Position numbers and translations under genes: made by a program
Shown here: piece by piece, positions 23,650-35,064 of the stretch
Layout of the letters: every line of letters starts with the position of its first letter
How positions within the stretch are numbered: position 1 is the first letter of the stretch
Assembly (NCBI RefSeq): GCF_048544455.1
Contig: NC_133536.1
Location: 197,225,325-197,289,324 of the forward strand
Reading direction: 5' to 3'
DNA: 64,000 bases
Origin: Silene latifolia
Taxonomy: Eukaryota; Streptophyta; Magnoliopsida; Caryophyllales; Caryophyllaceae
The notes under the pieces: model-generated
What the model was told of the DNA's origin: nothing
Databases searched by the model: none
Seen by the model: only the letters and a program-made list of their open reading frames with translations

Positions 23650-23966
23650 TATAAAAGGAGTTACTTATCCATTGTTTTACACAATTCGGGTTCAGATCGA
23701 GCTTTGGTCTTGAATTTGGGTGTCGGGTAGGGTTATTCGGATCAGCTCAATTTTGTCAAGTCTAAGTTACCTCACCTGCCTATTTCGACTACGTGTCAAT
23801 AACTTATCAAAAGTCGAGAAAAAAAAATTCATAGTATTTCGAATAAAAAAAATCATAGTATCAAAAGTGTTCAGGTAGTAGACAAAGTGAAATTTTCTAA
23901 AATTTAATAATTTACTAAATCCAAAAAATATGTAAGTTGTTACTTTTAATACTACTTTCCGTCTTC

Positions 23967-23996
23967 ACCCGTGCAGTGCACGGGTTCAAAAACTAG
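23967..23996 (+). mobile_element. Helitron 3' end, first
   Basis: Near-perfect hairpin ACCCGTGCAGTGCACGGGT (23967-23985) followed by TCAAAAA and CTAG, then T. This is the standard plant Helitron 3' end (GC-rich hairpin a few bases before CTRR). Confidence 0.8.
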
Positions 23997-24927
23997 TTCA
24001 TTTTTATTGGAACAATATCAATGAGTTATAACTTATAGGACAAAGTTTAGGTACCCCATATAATTTTGAGTTTGGTGATATTCTATTTGTTTTTATTAAT
24101 GTTAATGATAGTTATCCATGATTATTTAAATCAGTTTTTATTTTAAACATTTTTTCACTTTTTTTTTGCGTTTCTTATATTCAAATTTTTAAATGATTTA
24201 TTTCTCTTTTTATTCCGCTCTTTTAATTTCAGTAATTTTTCTGGTAATTTTTTATTTTAAAAAAATCATTTGCTAACATAAATTTATTATGAGCATATTA
24301 CTTTTTTTTTTCTTGTTATTTTCTGTTTTATTGGAAGCAAATTACATTTATTTAAATTACTGAATAACATCTATTTTAATTATGTAACGATTTTTCTGTT
24401 TTAGTTTAATATGGAGTATACATTTATGGTCTTAATTTTATCATTTGTTTATTTTGTTAATTTTAATGTCGGTATTAAGTTATCAATTAAACAATATTAC
24501 AGGGTAGTAATAATTATGTTAAATCAATTTAATGAATTAGCAAATCAATATCTATCTATATTATTAAAGGAAGCTTTTTTCGAGCGATTATAAAGAGTCC
24601 AAGTTTTCAAAACTATCTAATCTACTTTTATTTATTTATTTATAGATAATCATCAAGATGTAAATTAATTAAATATTGGAGAAGAACAAATTTTATCACA
24701 TCATGATCACAAGTAACCATACAGAATTGTAAAGCTAATAAAATTGTAGAACGGTTTATCTTTTTATGCAAACTAAATTGTGAAGAATTTAGGACTATCT
24801 AGAATATAATAGTATATAAACCCAATGATCATGAATATCTGTCATTAACCTTTCAATATCCCCATTCCTCTATAGTAATCAGAAACAAATTTGTATTGCC
24901 TAGGAAGTTATAAAACACGTGAATTTG

Positions 24928-25122
24928 GAATTCATGTGAATTGCAAAAAATTGTTTGGTTGCCATGGAAGAAGTGCAATTCATGTAGGCATTCTAACTTA
25001 CCTAGGGGGGGCCTAGGTAAGCAACTTCCTCCATTGTGGAGGAATTGGAATTCATGGGAACTTCCAATTCATGTGAATTGGGGTAACCAAACAACATACC
25101 CATTTTGCAATTCACATGAATT
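24928..25122. mobile_element. Foldback MITE
   Basis: An imperfect inverted repeat of about 40 bp: AATTCATGTGAATTGCA then TTGTTTGGTTGCC on the left (24929-24963), and GGTAACCAAACAA then TGCAATTCACATGAATT on the right (25082-25121). Near its centre is CTTACCTAGG, five Gs, CCTAGGTAAG (24997-25021). One more GGTAACCAAACAA follows at 25145. The superfamily is not clear. The open frame 24941-25195 is an artefact of the repeat. Confidence 0.6.
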
Positions 25123-25409
25123 TAAGTTCCTACATTGTTTAGTGGGTAACCAAACAACCCCTACACCCAATATACTTTTACACTATGAAATCTAATTATA
25201 TGTTTTATTTTTTATTTTTTATGATTTTTCAGGAGATAGGAAGAAAGGATTTGGATAATCGCAACATCAACAATAAGATTAGTATTTCTTTTATCATTGT
25301 ATCGATGTTATTGATCGTAAGTCGACAACTACACGTATATACTGTTATTACTTTCGTTGCTTTCATACGTGTAACATAAATTAATATATGAAAAAAAATA
25401 TTGGGTGTG

Positions 25410-26591
25410 TAGGATCAAATTGTTCATCAAAGACATTCCGAAAACAGAAAGGTAAATAATTGACTGAGTATTTTTTACTTTAATTGATTTATTTGATTGC
25501 CGAATTTACTTAAAACGATGAAAATATCGTCCGAAATAGTTAAAAGTAATTTTTTTTGAAGCCGCGTTTAAAATTGGCTCTTTTGAGCTCTCACATTTTC
25601 CCGAAATCACAAGCAACGTATGAGCATGATTAGAGTTAAAAATTTTGTATACAATCAATATAAAACTTTAAATGATTAAGTACTTCTTCATGATAATACT
25701 TATTAGTTTCATTAAGATGCTATACATATACTCCATGTTAGTATTGGGTAAATATCCTACAGAAATAGAAATTACCTTACTCTGAATTTAAATTTGTCAA
25801 TACAAATTTGACGAATACAAAGATAATTTGATGAACTATATAAGTTATTTGTGCTTTAAAGCCTTCTATTTAATAACCCCATTCTTAGTTTAATTTCTTT
25901 TTCAGATGATGTAATAATAAAGTCTGACTCGGAGAGTCGGCTACGCACGGTATAAGGAACCTTTTTTTATTGTTGTCCAAAAAAAAAGACCAAAACAATC
26001 TCTGCGTTGCTCTCACATTATTTTATTATCAAACAATTCATATGATATGTTATTTGTGTAAACTAAAAAAGACGGGTGGAAAAGAGTGGATGGACTTACA
26101 ATTTGAAGGAATAAGGGAGCACAGGCGCACAACACATGCAATAAAACACGTACGAATATATAGTGATTAAAATTAAAGGGGTCTCTTATCATAAATACAA
26201 AAAAAAAACGGGTTTTCATTAAATTATTGAGAAACCATTTTGTCGTACCTCTTCATGTATATTTTCGTACCCCTTTAATTATTGATGGTGACGATAAATT
26301 AATGAGTTATTTTTGGATCATGGTCAACATTAGAAAGACCACAAAAAACATATATATTGTACAAAGTTACAAAAAAATAGTATCTCAATAACTTGATAAA
26401 AGAACGTCTCACCTAAGTTTTTATGCAAGACAAAAGTATCTATTAAATGATAGATTTCATGAAATTATCAAAAATGTTTTTTATGAAATTTGTTTTTAAG
26501 ACTGCATGTCTACACAGCTACTCTGTATAATATCCTTTCCCGTTTTACAATAGATAAGTTATCGGAGTAATCAATAGAACGTTACAAAAAG
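25410..26591. other. Gene-free stretch before the second Helitron end
   Basis: No supported gene on either strand. A Stowaway-type fragment resembling the inner part of the MITE at 23427 is seen near 25410-25465 (ATTCCGAAAACAGAAAGG). The short open frames here (25970-26170 plus, 26013-26219 minus) overlap each other and have no features. Confidence 0.45.
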
Positions 26592-26621
26592 GCCCGTGCA
26601 TCGCACGGGCATTAAATCTAG
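26592..26621 (+). mobile_element. Helitron 3' end, second
   Basis: Hairpin GCCCGTGCATCGCACGGGC (26592-26610), then ATTAAAT and CTAG (26618-26621), followed by T. Confidence 0.82.
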
Positions 26622-26964
26622 TATATATATAAAAGAGATTTTTTTCAGGCAATTCTAGAGACTCAAACTTTATAAAATTACCTAATTAATTTTTATTTAA
26701 AATAATATTATGTATAATTATCCCAATATTTATGTATAGTTAGTTATCCCCAATATTTGTGCAAATTCTATCTAATATTTGTGCAAATTCTATCTAATAG
26801 AGTTTTATAAGTTGATGTCCCGATAACAATAGAACTTCACATGATCTCAAAACTATCAAATAACAATATAATATATGATCAATTAGTAAGAGTAGACGAA
26901 TTTAATATGGCTTCAAATACGTACATAAAATTACATATATAAAAGACATGGAAAGGAATTTGTT

Positions 26965-27609
26965 CTATTCCTGCTTGAGTCGTGTGTTGGGATGTAAATA
27001 ATCAAGGGTTTTTGTGTCTGCCTCTGCGATTATTAGGGTGTCGTGCCTTCCTTCCATCGTATCCACCGGAACTCTGATATCTGATGCACTCCAGGTTTTG
27101 GTATTCAAGCTGTAAACCCTGGTGATCCGTAAATGAGCACCTGAACTATCATATTCATCGGTGACTAACACGAGTTTGTAATCGAAATTTAGATGGTCAA
27201 ACGCAAACCCGAGACGAGGATCTGGTTTCGTGTTAAGGGATAGATGGCTGTAAGGGTTAAGCACGGCGAAGTAATTACCGAAGTCAACAACAAATGCACA
27301 AAACATCCGCCTGAAGAAGCCTACGGCGGAGAACGAGAACGAGCCTTCATAACATACGAAATTTAAGAAAGAGTTGTAGAATGTACGGGAGTTGCAATCG
27401 TAAAAACTAATGTAGCTCTCATTTTGCAGGATGATGACGCTGTGGTTGTCAGAGGAGAGCGACTGGTGGTGGAGGTAGAGTTGGGCGAATTCATGAGAAG
27501 AGATTACAGCTTGAAATGATTTAGAGACGGATTTGAAGCGGACAAGGGATTTGGCGGGTAATCTTGGCAGGATTTCTTCAAATATTAGGTTCATATCCAA
27601 AGTCGCCAT
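26965..27609 (-). pseudogene. F-box protein, truncated
   Basis: 214 residues on the minus strand. Residues about 6-45 form a clear F-box (LIFEEILPRLPAKSLVRFKSV, then SKSFQAVISSHEFA), which in intact proteins binds SKP1 in an SCF ubiquitin ligase. The following part resembles the F-box-associated region: FDYKLVLVTDEYD and RVYSLNTKTWSASDIRVP correspond to the usual NDYKVV and VYSL...W motifs. Plant proteins of this kind are usually about 350-420 residues, so the C-terminal half is missing. The frame ends in LKQE. Its place within a probable Helitron and beside a second gene fragment suggests capture. It could still be expressed; nothing inside the remaining frame is broken. Confidence 0.75.
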
Positions 27610-27673
27610 AGTTTTATCAGTAAGGAACCAAAAGGTTAATGAAATTTGTGTCTGCTGTTCATTTGCGAGAGGT

Positions 27674-27707
27674 ACACTATCCGTCTATAATTATAGACGG
27701 ATAGTGT
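27674..27707. repeat. Perfect 34-bp palindrome
   Basis: Each 17-base arm reads ACACTATCCGTCTATAA in its own direction. It is followed by TCCGTTTAAAGACGGA, a second inverted motif. It lies between the F-box frame and the protease fragment, upstream of the F-box ATG. Perhaps two abutting ends of a small DNA transposon. Confidence 0.8.
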
Positions 27708-27711
27708 CCGT

Positions 27712-27957
27712 TTAAAGACGGACTGTTTTTTTAATGATTATAAGACATCCTTTTGACTTTTGTATCCTTTTGAGCTCACAAAACGCCATTGGAGTCAAAG
27801 AGTAACCAAGATTTGGCAACGGGGAGCGAGGTGAGATTGGTGGGATTAAAGACGCGGTGAAGCCATTGCCTTTTGGAGGAAATCGAGTTGGAGTTGAGGA
27901 AGCCAATGAGGTGGTAATTAAGTAGAAGAAGATGGTGAGAAAGATGCTATGGAGCAT
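27712..27957 (-). pseudogene. N-terminal fragment, CDR1-like aspartic protease (tentative)
   Basis: From the ATG at 27955-27957 the minus strand reads a signal-peptide-like start (MLHSIFLTIFFYLITTSLAS). TPTRFPPKGNGFTASLIPP follows, then ISPRSPLPNLG. Plant CDR1-like secreted aspartic proteases typically begin with a signal peptide followed by GFTxxLIxRxSPxSPxxNP, and this fits. No catalytic DTG or DSG is present; the frame runs out about 80 residues in, near the palindrome at 27674. The full family is about 430 residues. An upstream in-frame Met at 28062 adds a stretch without features. It is probably a fragment picked up by the Helitron along with the F-box piece. Confidence 0.45.
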
Positions 27958-29349
27958 CTTGAATATCTTGATGCAAACAAAGAGACACAAAGTGTTATTG
28001 CTTGAATAATTACGATGATACAACGAGTGTATTATACTAGGGTTTATACTATTACAAGACATCTAAGTTTCCTAATTTAGTTAAGGAAATAGGAGTACAA
28101 TATTCACAACAATCACAATTAGAAAGTCTAATAATAAGGAAAGTCAGCATAAACCAAATATACTCGGTTTAAGAAATATTTCCAATAATCTAAAGGATTG
28201 ACAATATCGTAAAAAAATCGTTGATTGAGTTTCATTATTAGCATAAACCAAATATACCAGGAGTATTAATTTTTTAGAACATACAAAGTTTGAATTTAGT
28301 CGGGTCAATTTGGATTCGAGCAGTATTGAGTTTGTACTATTTGAATATATTTGAGGGGTCGAATTAGGCATGTCGCTCGGGTCATATACTCCATATATAT
28401 GCAAAGTGTTGGTAGGTCTATTTGTATCGAACAAGCTTAGCTGAGCACAATCAAGGGGGTCACTTGGTTACTTCTTCTATTCATTTCATTTTCATACGTA
28501 TGAGTACCTAGAATTCCGGCCTGATGCAAGGGATTGTCATTGCTACATCCGAACATAAAATTTTGCAACTCCTTTACTATAATCACCACTCAAATGTCCT
28601 CCCATACAATATCGCTTCCGGTGTCAAAAATCCCGTAGACTAATTGGACCTGTAACAAAATAATATGCATCTTTTTTGTAAATCACGTCATCATAGTCAT
28701 TTTTTGATATTGTTCTTTTTGTTTGGACCTATTTTTGGTAGTGAGTTCGGTTTAGGGTTATAATAATAAATTATACCTAATTAATTATACTTCTTTTGTT
28801 TCCTAAATTACCCGTTTCTTCTAATTAGTTTGAAATTCAAAATTTAAGAGGGAAAAGTGAAAATATACAAAGAATTTACTATTATGCCCTGGGTGACGCA
28901 CAATTTAAGTGTCACCCGGTGGCGCCATCTCATTATTCTTTTTTAATTTAGTTGGGATTTTGTTCGCGGCAAAAGAAATTGCATTTGGTTTGAGCTCATA
29001 ACTTTCTTTTTTTTAGATTTTTACTTGAACGCAATTGGTGTAATATTTTATTGTATTTTTCCATTTATCTAAAAATTAGAACCACATTATTAGATGAAGC
29101 TCTTCCCGTTAATTTGACACTTCTACCGTTCTAATGCTCCTTAATTAACCAAAAAGTTCAAATAAATTGGTAAACAGCTACGAGTTTTGAGGGTTTGTAC
29201 ATTTATTAATTTGAAGGTTTTTACTTCTTAATCTTATATAAAATTAATAAGATAAATTTACCTTATTTCAGTAATTGAAATACAACTTTTACATATCATT
29301 CAAAATGATATTAAAAGATCTAAACAATTAGAGAAGGACAAATTTGAAA
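27958..29349. other. Gene-free stretch inside the third Helitron
   Basis: AT-rich sequence upstream of the protease fragment. The minus-strand open frame 28144-28434 has no recognisable feature. Nothing else supported. Confidence 0.45.
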
Positions 29350-29378
29350 CCCGTGCAACGCACGGGCACAAAATCTAG
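29350..29378 (+). mobile_element. Helitron 3' end, third
   Basis: CCCGTGCAACGCACGGG hairpin, then CACAAAAT and CTAG, then T. Confidence 0.82.
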
Positions 29379-29946
29379 TTGTTAATATTTCAATCAAATA
29401 GTGAGAGTACTATAGTCTGGAAATATTATTGTTTGAGATTTGTGTATTTATAATTATTTGAATTTGAATTTGTATAATTATTATATAAGTTGTATATATA
29501 AGCTTGATGCATAGGTATTTTAGAAATAATTTTTTTTTGGAATGAACAATTGTATAGTGAACCCATGAAAAATGTGGTGCGCCAATGAACAATATTGTTT
29601 AAACTTTTGGATTTGAAATTAAATGTAAGTTGTAACATGGACAATGCATATTGCTCTCAATTAATTCAGATTTAGTTAGTGGCCCTAAAATTAAGGAAAG
29701 TAAATTCTGCATTTTACTTATTAACTTTTAACCACAGGCTGACACGTCAGCTCTGTGGTTGTTCGTTTAATAAAGAAGATGGGAAAATGATTTCGTTGTT
29801 AGGGCTTCGGAAATTGGAGTAACCGGAACTATAGGAAGATATACTGCATTAAAGAGCTTGTTGGCTCCCGGAAGGAATGTTGCGACTGATTATTTGACTG
29901 GTTCAAGATGAACAACTGAATTCACGGGTGTCATATGCTTGCATTT
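29379..29946. other. Gene-free stretch
   Basis: AT-rich sequence between the third Helitron end and the hAT-like MITE. Short minus-strand frames at 29410-29644 have no features. Confidence 0.4.
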
Positions 29947-30375
29947 TAGGGCGGAGCATCGGTCCAAAACCGGGCCAGACCGGACCGAGGACTGAAAATG
30001 ATTTTTTTGTGGACCGAAGATCGGACCTAAAACTCTCGATCTCGCATATAATAATTACATTTAAGTTTCACTAAACTAAATGCCGTTGAATTATTAGACG
30101 ATTGTTTTTATGAAAAAAAAGTCAATATTAATTTATAAATTCGCGTGGAGATAAAATGATCATTTACTTTATAATAATCTAATGATAGTCTTTAGAAACA
30201 TAAAATTCAGTCCATTCGATTTGGACCTAAAATATCCGGTATTGGTCTGTACCGGACCGAAGACCGAAAACTCAAAAAATGAGTACCGAAGACAGGACCT
30301 AATTAAGTTCAGTCCGGGCCAAATGGTCCGGTCTGGTCCGTTTTTCCGGTTCGGGCCTAAACTTGCTCACCCCTA
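29947..30375. mobile_element. hAT-like MITE
   Basis: Left end TAGGGCGGAGCATCGGTCC and right end TTGCTCACCCCTA are inverted relatives of the TAGGGGTGAGCA type. Subterminal GACCGGACCGA and GGTCTGGTCCG motifs are also inverted. About 430 bp. No clean 8-bp target duplication was found, so it is an old copy. Confidence 0.55.
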
Positions 30376-33300
30376 GTTTCAATTCACTCCAACCTCCCAT
30401 GCCTTTCTATAACAGTAGCTAGAAAATTTGAAAAAAGAAACACACACACGCACACACAAAATCAGAATAATTGGAACCAAAACAACTTAATCTATTAACA
30501 TCAAAAGTCCAGCATCCAACACCACCCACCACCACTGGCCTTACCCTAATGTGTCTTAAGCTTTAAGACACAAAAAAATAGTTAAAGACAAAAAAAAGTG
30601 ATGATATATCGTCTAACAATACTATACAAATAACACTTTAAAGGAAATATTGACATCAAAACAAGGGGAAAAAACTTACAAATGAAGGGGAAAATCTCGC
30701 AGCTTATTCCCCCCTTTGGTGCTCCATGGCCAACAACATGGCACTCAATAACCTTAAACATTGGCGTGCCCACAATTTGAGATCTGAAAAAATCCGAGTG
30801 TAGTAAGTAGTCTTTCTGGGGACTTTGGGAGAAAAAAAAAAAGAAGTAAAGAACACATTCCGAGAACAATTTATTCATTCTTTTATTGGTCGTAAATTTA
30901 CTAATACTACCTCTCGCCCTTTCTGAAAACCCGCCGCCAACTGTGGCAGTACTACCCTCTCCTCTTGTCCCCCCTGAGCAATGAACTAAGCAAACGTTTA
31001 CGAATCTTCGTTTCCTCATACCCCCATTCTCCCTTTTAGTTCAGCAATCAATTCATCTTTTTCATTTGGTTGTTCGTCGTGTTTGGTTAATTAGGCTAAA
31101 ATGCAAGCGCCTTCTTTGGATTCTGGTTCTAAAGACGATGGGAACCGGACCCTTTGATACCTGGTGAAGTCATAGGCAAGTCTAGCTCGGTTATTACTAA
31201 CTTGCTTGATTTGATATGGTATTCTCTCAAGTATATTCTACCATATCAAAGGACCTTCTGAAACTCCGACTATACCTAATAGGATATATTATAATTAAAA
31301 TGACAAAGCAATAATATAACCATCAGGCTACATAATGAGATATTCGTATCACTTAAATAATAAGCATCAGTGGGTCCTAGCCTACCTGCCTATTGATAAT
31401 TTTATGGCGCGTTAGAAAACAAATAAACAATTTCAAGAACTCTTTAAATTGTGACGTTCATGTGAGTGACGTCAAAAGCTCCAAACACCAAATCGTAAGA
31501 ATTATTTTTAAATATTAAGTAGGGGAAAAATATTCATCAATATTCGGCCACAAAATTATCATCATAATAATTCCTTTATTCCCAGCTAAAAATGTACCAG
31601 AATATAAGAGGTTTAATGTCATTATGCATGCCATGCCAATGCCCCCCTCCCTTCCTATCTCCCTTATGCCTCCCTCCATATCCATTCCATTCTTACTGTA
31701 CAGCACAATAAACATGTCCGTATCTTGTCAGCCTAGCACTGTGTAACACCCGGTATAACTCAAGAAAGGCAACACCCTACCCTTACCTAAAATTGTGGAG
31801 GTTTACATATTTACGGTACAATTCAGTTTTGAAAAACGTTACCACCGTATTTTCTAAGAAACTACTCTTGAACAATGTTGACGACACATCTCTAAAGGCA
31901 TGCACAAGTAGCTATTTTCCAAAAGTAAAGCGAATTGATGGGATGATAAGCAGACAAACAATAGATAGCTCTCAAAAAAACAAATAACTTAGCTGGAAAT
32001 CAACCTCTAAAATGAGACCATGTATGCGTATACGCGACAGCTTAACATTCATTTAGCATGATATACCCAACCTTTAAATTTTCACTATTTAAAGCGGAAA
32101 CACTAACCCTAAACTACAACAGCCGGGTATATAATACAAACTACTACGCCACCACATTAAAAACTTTGTTCCTCAATTTATACATCAAAGCATCTCAGAA
32201 TTAAACACACGCCTAAACCCGAAAACCAAACCATAAAAATAATATAAGATCAAAACATTCCAGTTGAAACAAGAAATTTATACACAAGACTTCTAAGAAA
32301 GCAAAGATAATTTGAACGAAAAGGGCCAATCATCAGTCCTACATTGAAGGCCCACTTCGTTCAGTTTCAGATAACCTAGTAATTACTATACAAGTTCACT
32401 AACACTGTTGTCAAGTTCTCTATTCCTCGCTCATCCTATAATCATTGAATTTCTCATACCAAGGTAGACTCCACTGCTATCCAAAGCAACCATAAAGCTC
32501 CATTCAAAAAGCCAGTCTTGAAAAAGACGGGTGATAATTACCGTCTCTTTATTTCATAAAAGGAAAATATACAGTTTGATAAAACTACCTGCCTCCAAGC
32601 TTCCTGAGTAATCTCCTTGTGACTACCTTTATGTTACTTGAGTACCTGCGTGTAAAAGTGATAAGAAAATAAACATCCATAAGCCTCCCTAGAAAGAATG
32701 CGAGGAACTTGAATTCCAAAGATCTTGACAAACAGAAAAGTATTGCGTCACAAATTACAGAACATAAACACAATGATAGTCATCTACAGCCCCTTCAAAT
32801 CAAACATCACCAAACACATATCATTCCACCGTGAATACTCGTATATCATAATGTTAAGGACTGTAAGTCATTTGGGAATGATAAAATCCTAGTTTCTTGG
32901 TTTGCATAAGGCTTTGTTGGCTCACTTTAAACCCGAGTTTCAATTTTACACTCTATGTCACAAAGATTCAAACATCTGCAAGAACCTTCAACCCCAAACT
33001 AAAATGTCGCTTCTTCAAGTAGAAAAGATGACATGACCCAATGTGAAAATCACGAAGCAAAGTAACATTATTTTCAGTACTTAGTTACTTACATATACCA
33101 GCTTCACTACTTGTGACAATCAACACTTCTCCTACAAACCAGAGACAATGACCCAATTGAAATTTTGACCTCTGACGATTGTTCTGGCAAAGACTTTATC
33201 TCATCTGTGGCGAACGATCTAAAACACCATCTCATTCATGACAAGCAAAATGAGATAAAAATAATTAACTCATAAACACAGCAACACTCGTACTCCCCTT

Positions 33301-34624
33301 ATACACACCTCAACACCTTACACGACCTTATAATTTACTTAATAAACTATTGAGTGTTTTTTGAATATATAGATGTTCTTACAAAAGATTTCTGAAGTTC
33401 TCTCATTTTAATAAGTGAGGATCCAAATTCCAGTCCCGTGGTTTCGTAAAGAGGTCGTCACAATGTACTCCCTAACTTCCCCTCCTCTGCGGGGCTAACC
33501 ATCAAACATTCTACATTGCCATAGAAATGATTCACCACCACCGTAGATACTAAACTGATACGAATACTCAAAAGGATATCCAATAATTTCAAAGCTAAAA
33601 CTACACAGCAAAAACTAAACTTTACCCGAAAAATCATAGGAAATGACACACCCAGAACAAGACCTGGTCTTTTCCTTTGTAACCTGATGAAAAAGTTACA
33701 CTTTGCTCTGAGAAATTTAAAATGAGGTTAGTGTATCCTTTTTAGCATTCTACTATTTAAAATGACGAGCAGGACGAATGCCGAGAACAATAGTGAGCTT
33801 TTCCAGGATGACTGTTACAATTATTGAGGTGACTGTAGGAAGACTTCAAAAAAATCGTTGTGACAACAAATCGTCGTCTGAAGTCATCGGTACAAGGGAT
33901 AAATTTGGACCCCGTGAGTATGCTACCAGAGGAGGTACAATTATATCGAGAACAGCCTAACTGGCAGCAACACTATCACCACCATCAACACAGCCTACCA
34001 CCATTCCAAAATTCCAACTTCTACAACATGAAAACAATGAACACCAGTTACACGACTCCTATCATCACCCAAACCAAGATGAATAAATTCATTAGTAGAT
34101 CAAAAATCACATAATACAAACATCTTACAACATGAGACGGTCCTTAGTAATAATTGAGTACTTTCATACATAAAAATAAACATCTTACAAGCAGTACACG
34201 ATAATTTCTCTTATTAGTAGACTGTACAACACAGTTGAAATATCTTTCAGAAATCCACAATCCTTCACTAGAAGGTATAATTTTTCATCAATAAGCAACT
34301 AACCTATCAGCCACTTCACTGAATTTGACTCAACTAAGAGTCTACAAACATACTCCCCCTGTCTCAATCATTTGTTAATTTTTTATATTCTTGTGAGACT
34401 TGTTGTTATAAATAGTACGCAAGTAATTGGGCCAAAGGAAGTAATAAAATAATCACAGATCTACTTAATCACATCAAATAAAGAATATCTAAACCCAACT
34501 AAACCCCCAAAAACTAAACAAAGAACAACTAAACGTAAATTATACATAAATCTCAATAAAAATAAAATAAAACCTTTGAAGAACTAAACTAAATGATATA
34601 AAAGAGATTTATAAAGATACTTAC
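30376..34624. other. Long stretch without recognised exons
   Basis: AT-rich sequence with a short CA-rich run near 30440-30460. On the plus strand an ATG at 31101 follows a leader-like stretch and reads MQAPSLDSGSKDDGNRTL to TGA at 31155. I do not recognise it, and it could be a first exon fragment. A sequence TGTAACACCCGG at 31742 resembles a gypsy LTR start but could not be extended. The minus-strand open frames (30582-31019, 32585-32773, 33458-33649) show no family features. If the SCAMP exon at 34625 belongs to a complete gene, its later exons should lie here, and I could not find them. Confidence 0.4.
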
Positions 34625-34689
34625 TGAAAAAAGGGATTAACTTCTTCTTCTTCTTCGCCAAAAGGGTATGTATCACAATATCCTGCCAT
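34625..34689 (-). CDS. SCAMP: First exon of a SCAMP gene (orphan)
   Basis: The minus strand reads MAGYCDTYPF, a run of Glu and then VNPFF, followed by a strong splice donor (CA^GTAAGTATC, donor at 34616-34624). Plant secretory carrier-associated membrane proteins begin with MAGRYD-xNPF-(D/E)EEE-VNPF, so the match is specific for this family, and the donor sits where exon 1 is expected to end. SCAMPs are four-span membrane proteins of the trans-Golgi network and plasma membrane. None of the later exons (coiled coil with repeated KEKE/RREQD, NWPPFFP motif, membrane spans) was found to the left within the window. This may be a captured or orphan exon, or intron 1 may be very long. Confidence 0.65.
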
Positions 34690-35064
34690 TTTAAAGAATT
34701 AATTGCTTACAATGGTAATAATGATTATCCTACACTAAATAAAGCCTTAAAAGTATTAAAAAAATGAAATCAAAGAAGAAGAAAAAAGAAGGTAAAGGGA
34801 TAGATTAATGAAGTAACGTAAATTAATTAAAAAATGGTAGTTGATGAAAAATCAAAGATGTTCTCATTAAAACCTTTTAAACCATCCAACATTAGAAACA
34901 AGTCTAATCGAAAGATACATGAATATCTAAACTCATTCTTACAAAAGGTTTCGTAAAGGCGGAGAAGACAATACAAGGCCATTTGTCGCCTTATTCTGGA
35001 ACACCGCATCCCACGACAACTGCAATCAAAACTGAAGAGTCTATCGATCCAAAATACTCAAGAG
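34690..35064. other. Sequence upstream of the SCAMP exon
   Basis: AT-rich. It would hold the 5' untranslated region and promoter if the exon is live. No TATA element was confidently placed. The target duplication of the hAT element (CTCAAGAG, 35057-35064) closes it. Confidence 0.4.

Larger units (their letters stand above)
19230..26621 (+). mobile_element. Nested non-autonomous Helitron region
   Basis: Two matching Helitron-like 5' ends occur: ATATTAAAGC at 19233 and at 22400, each followed exactly 29 bases later by GATCGCCACGTGTCA. Two 3' ends of Helitron type follow: a hairpin plus CTAG at 23967-23996 and at 26592-26621. The simplest reading is one Helitron (about 22398-23996) inside or beside another. 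No Rep/helicase coding sequence exists, so all are non-autonomous. TIR elements and MITEs are embedded. The pairing of ends is uncertain. Confidence 0.5.
26622..29378 (+). mobile_element. Probable Helitron carrying gene fragments
   Basis: Starts with TATATATATAAAAGAGATT, similar to many plant Helitron 5' ends, right at the end of the previous Helitron. It ends with the hairpin CCCGTGCAACGCACGGG (29350-29366) and CTAG at 29375-29378. It contains a truncated F-box gene and a protease N-terminus, both on the minus strand. No Rep/helicase. The 5' end is less certain than the 3' end. Confidence 0.55.

Noticed and set aside
30582..31019. 145-residue minus-strand frame
   Set aside because: Low-complexity Phe runs and no family resemblance; overlaps leader-like sequence on the plus strand.
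31742..31753. TGTAACACCCGG as a possible gypsy LTR start
   Set aside because: No polypurine tract before it, no matching LTR sequence after it, and no end found.
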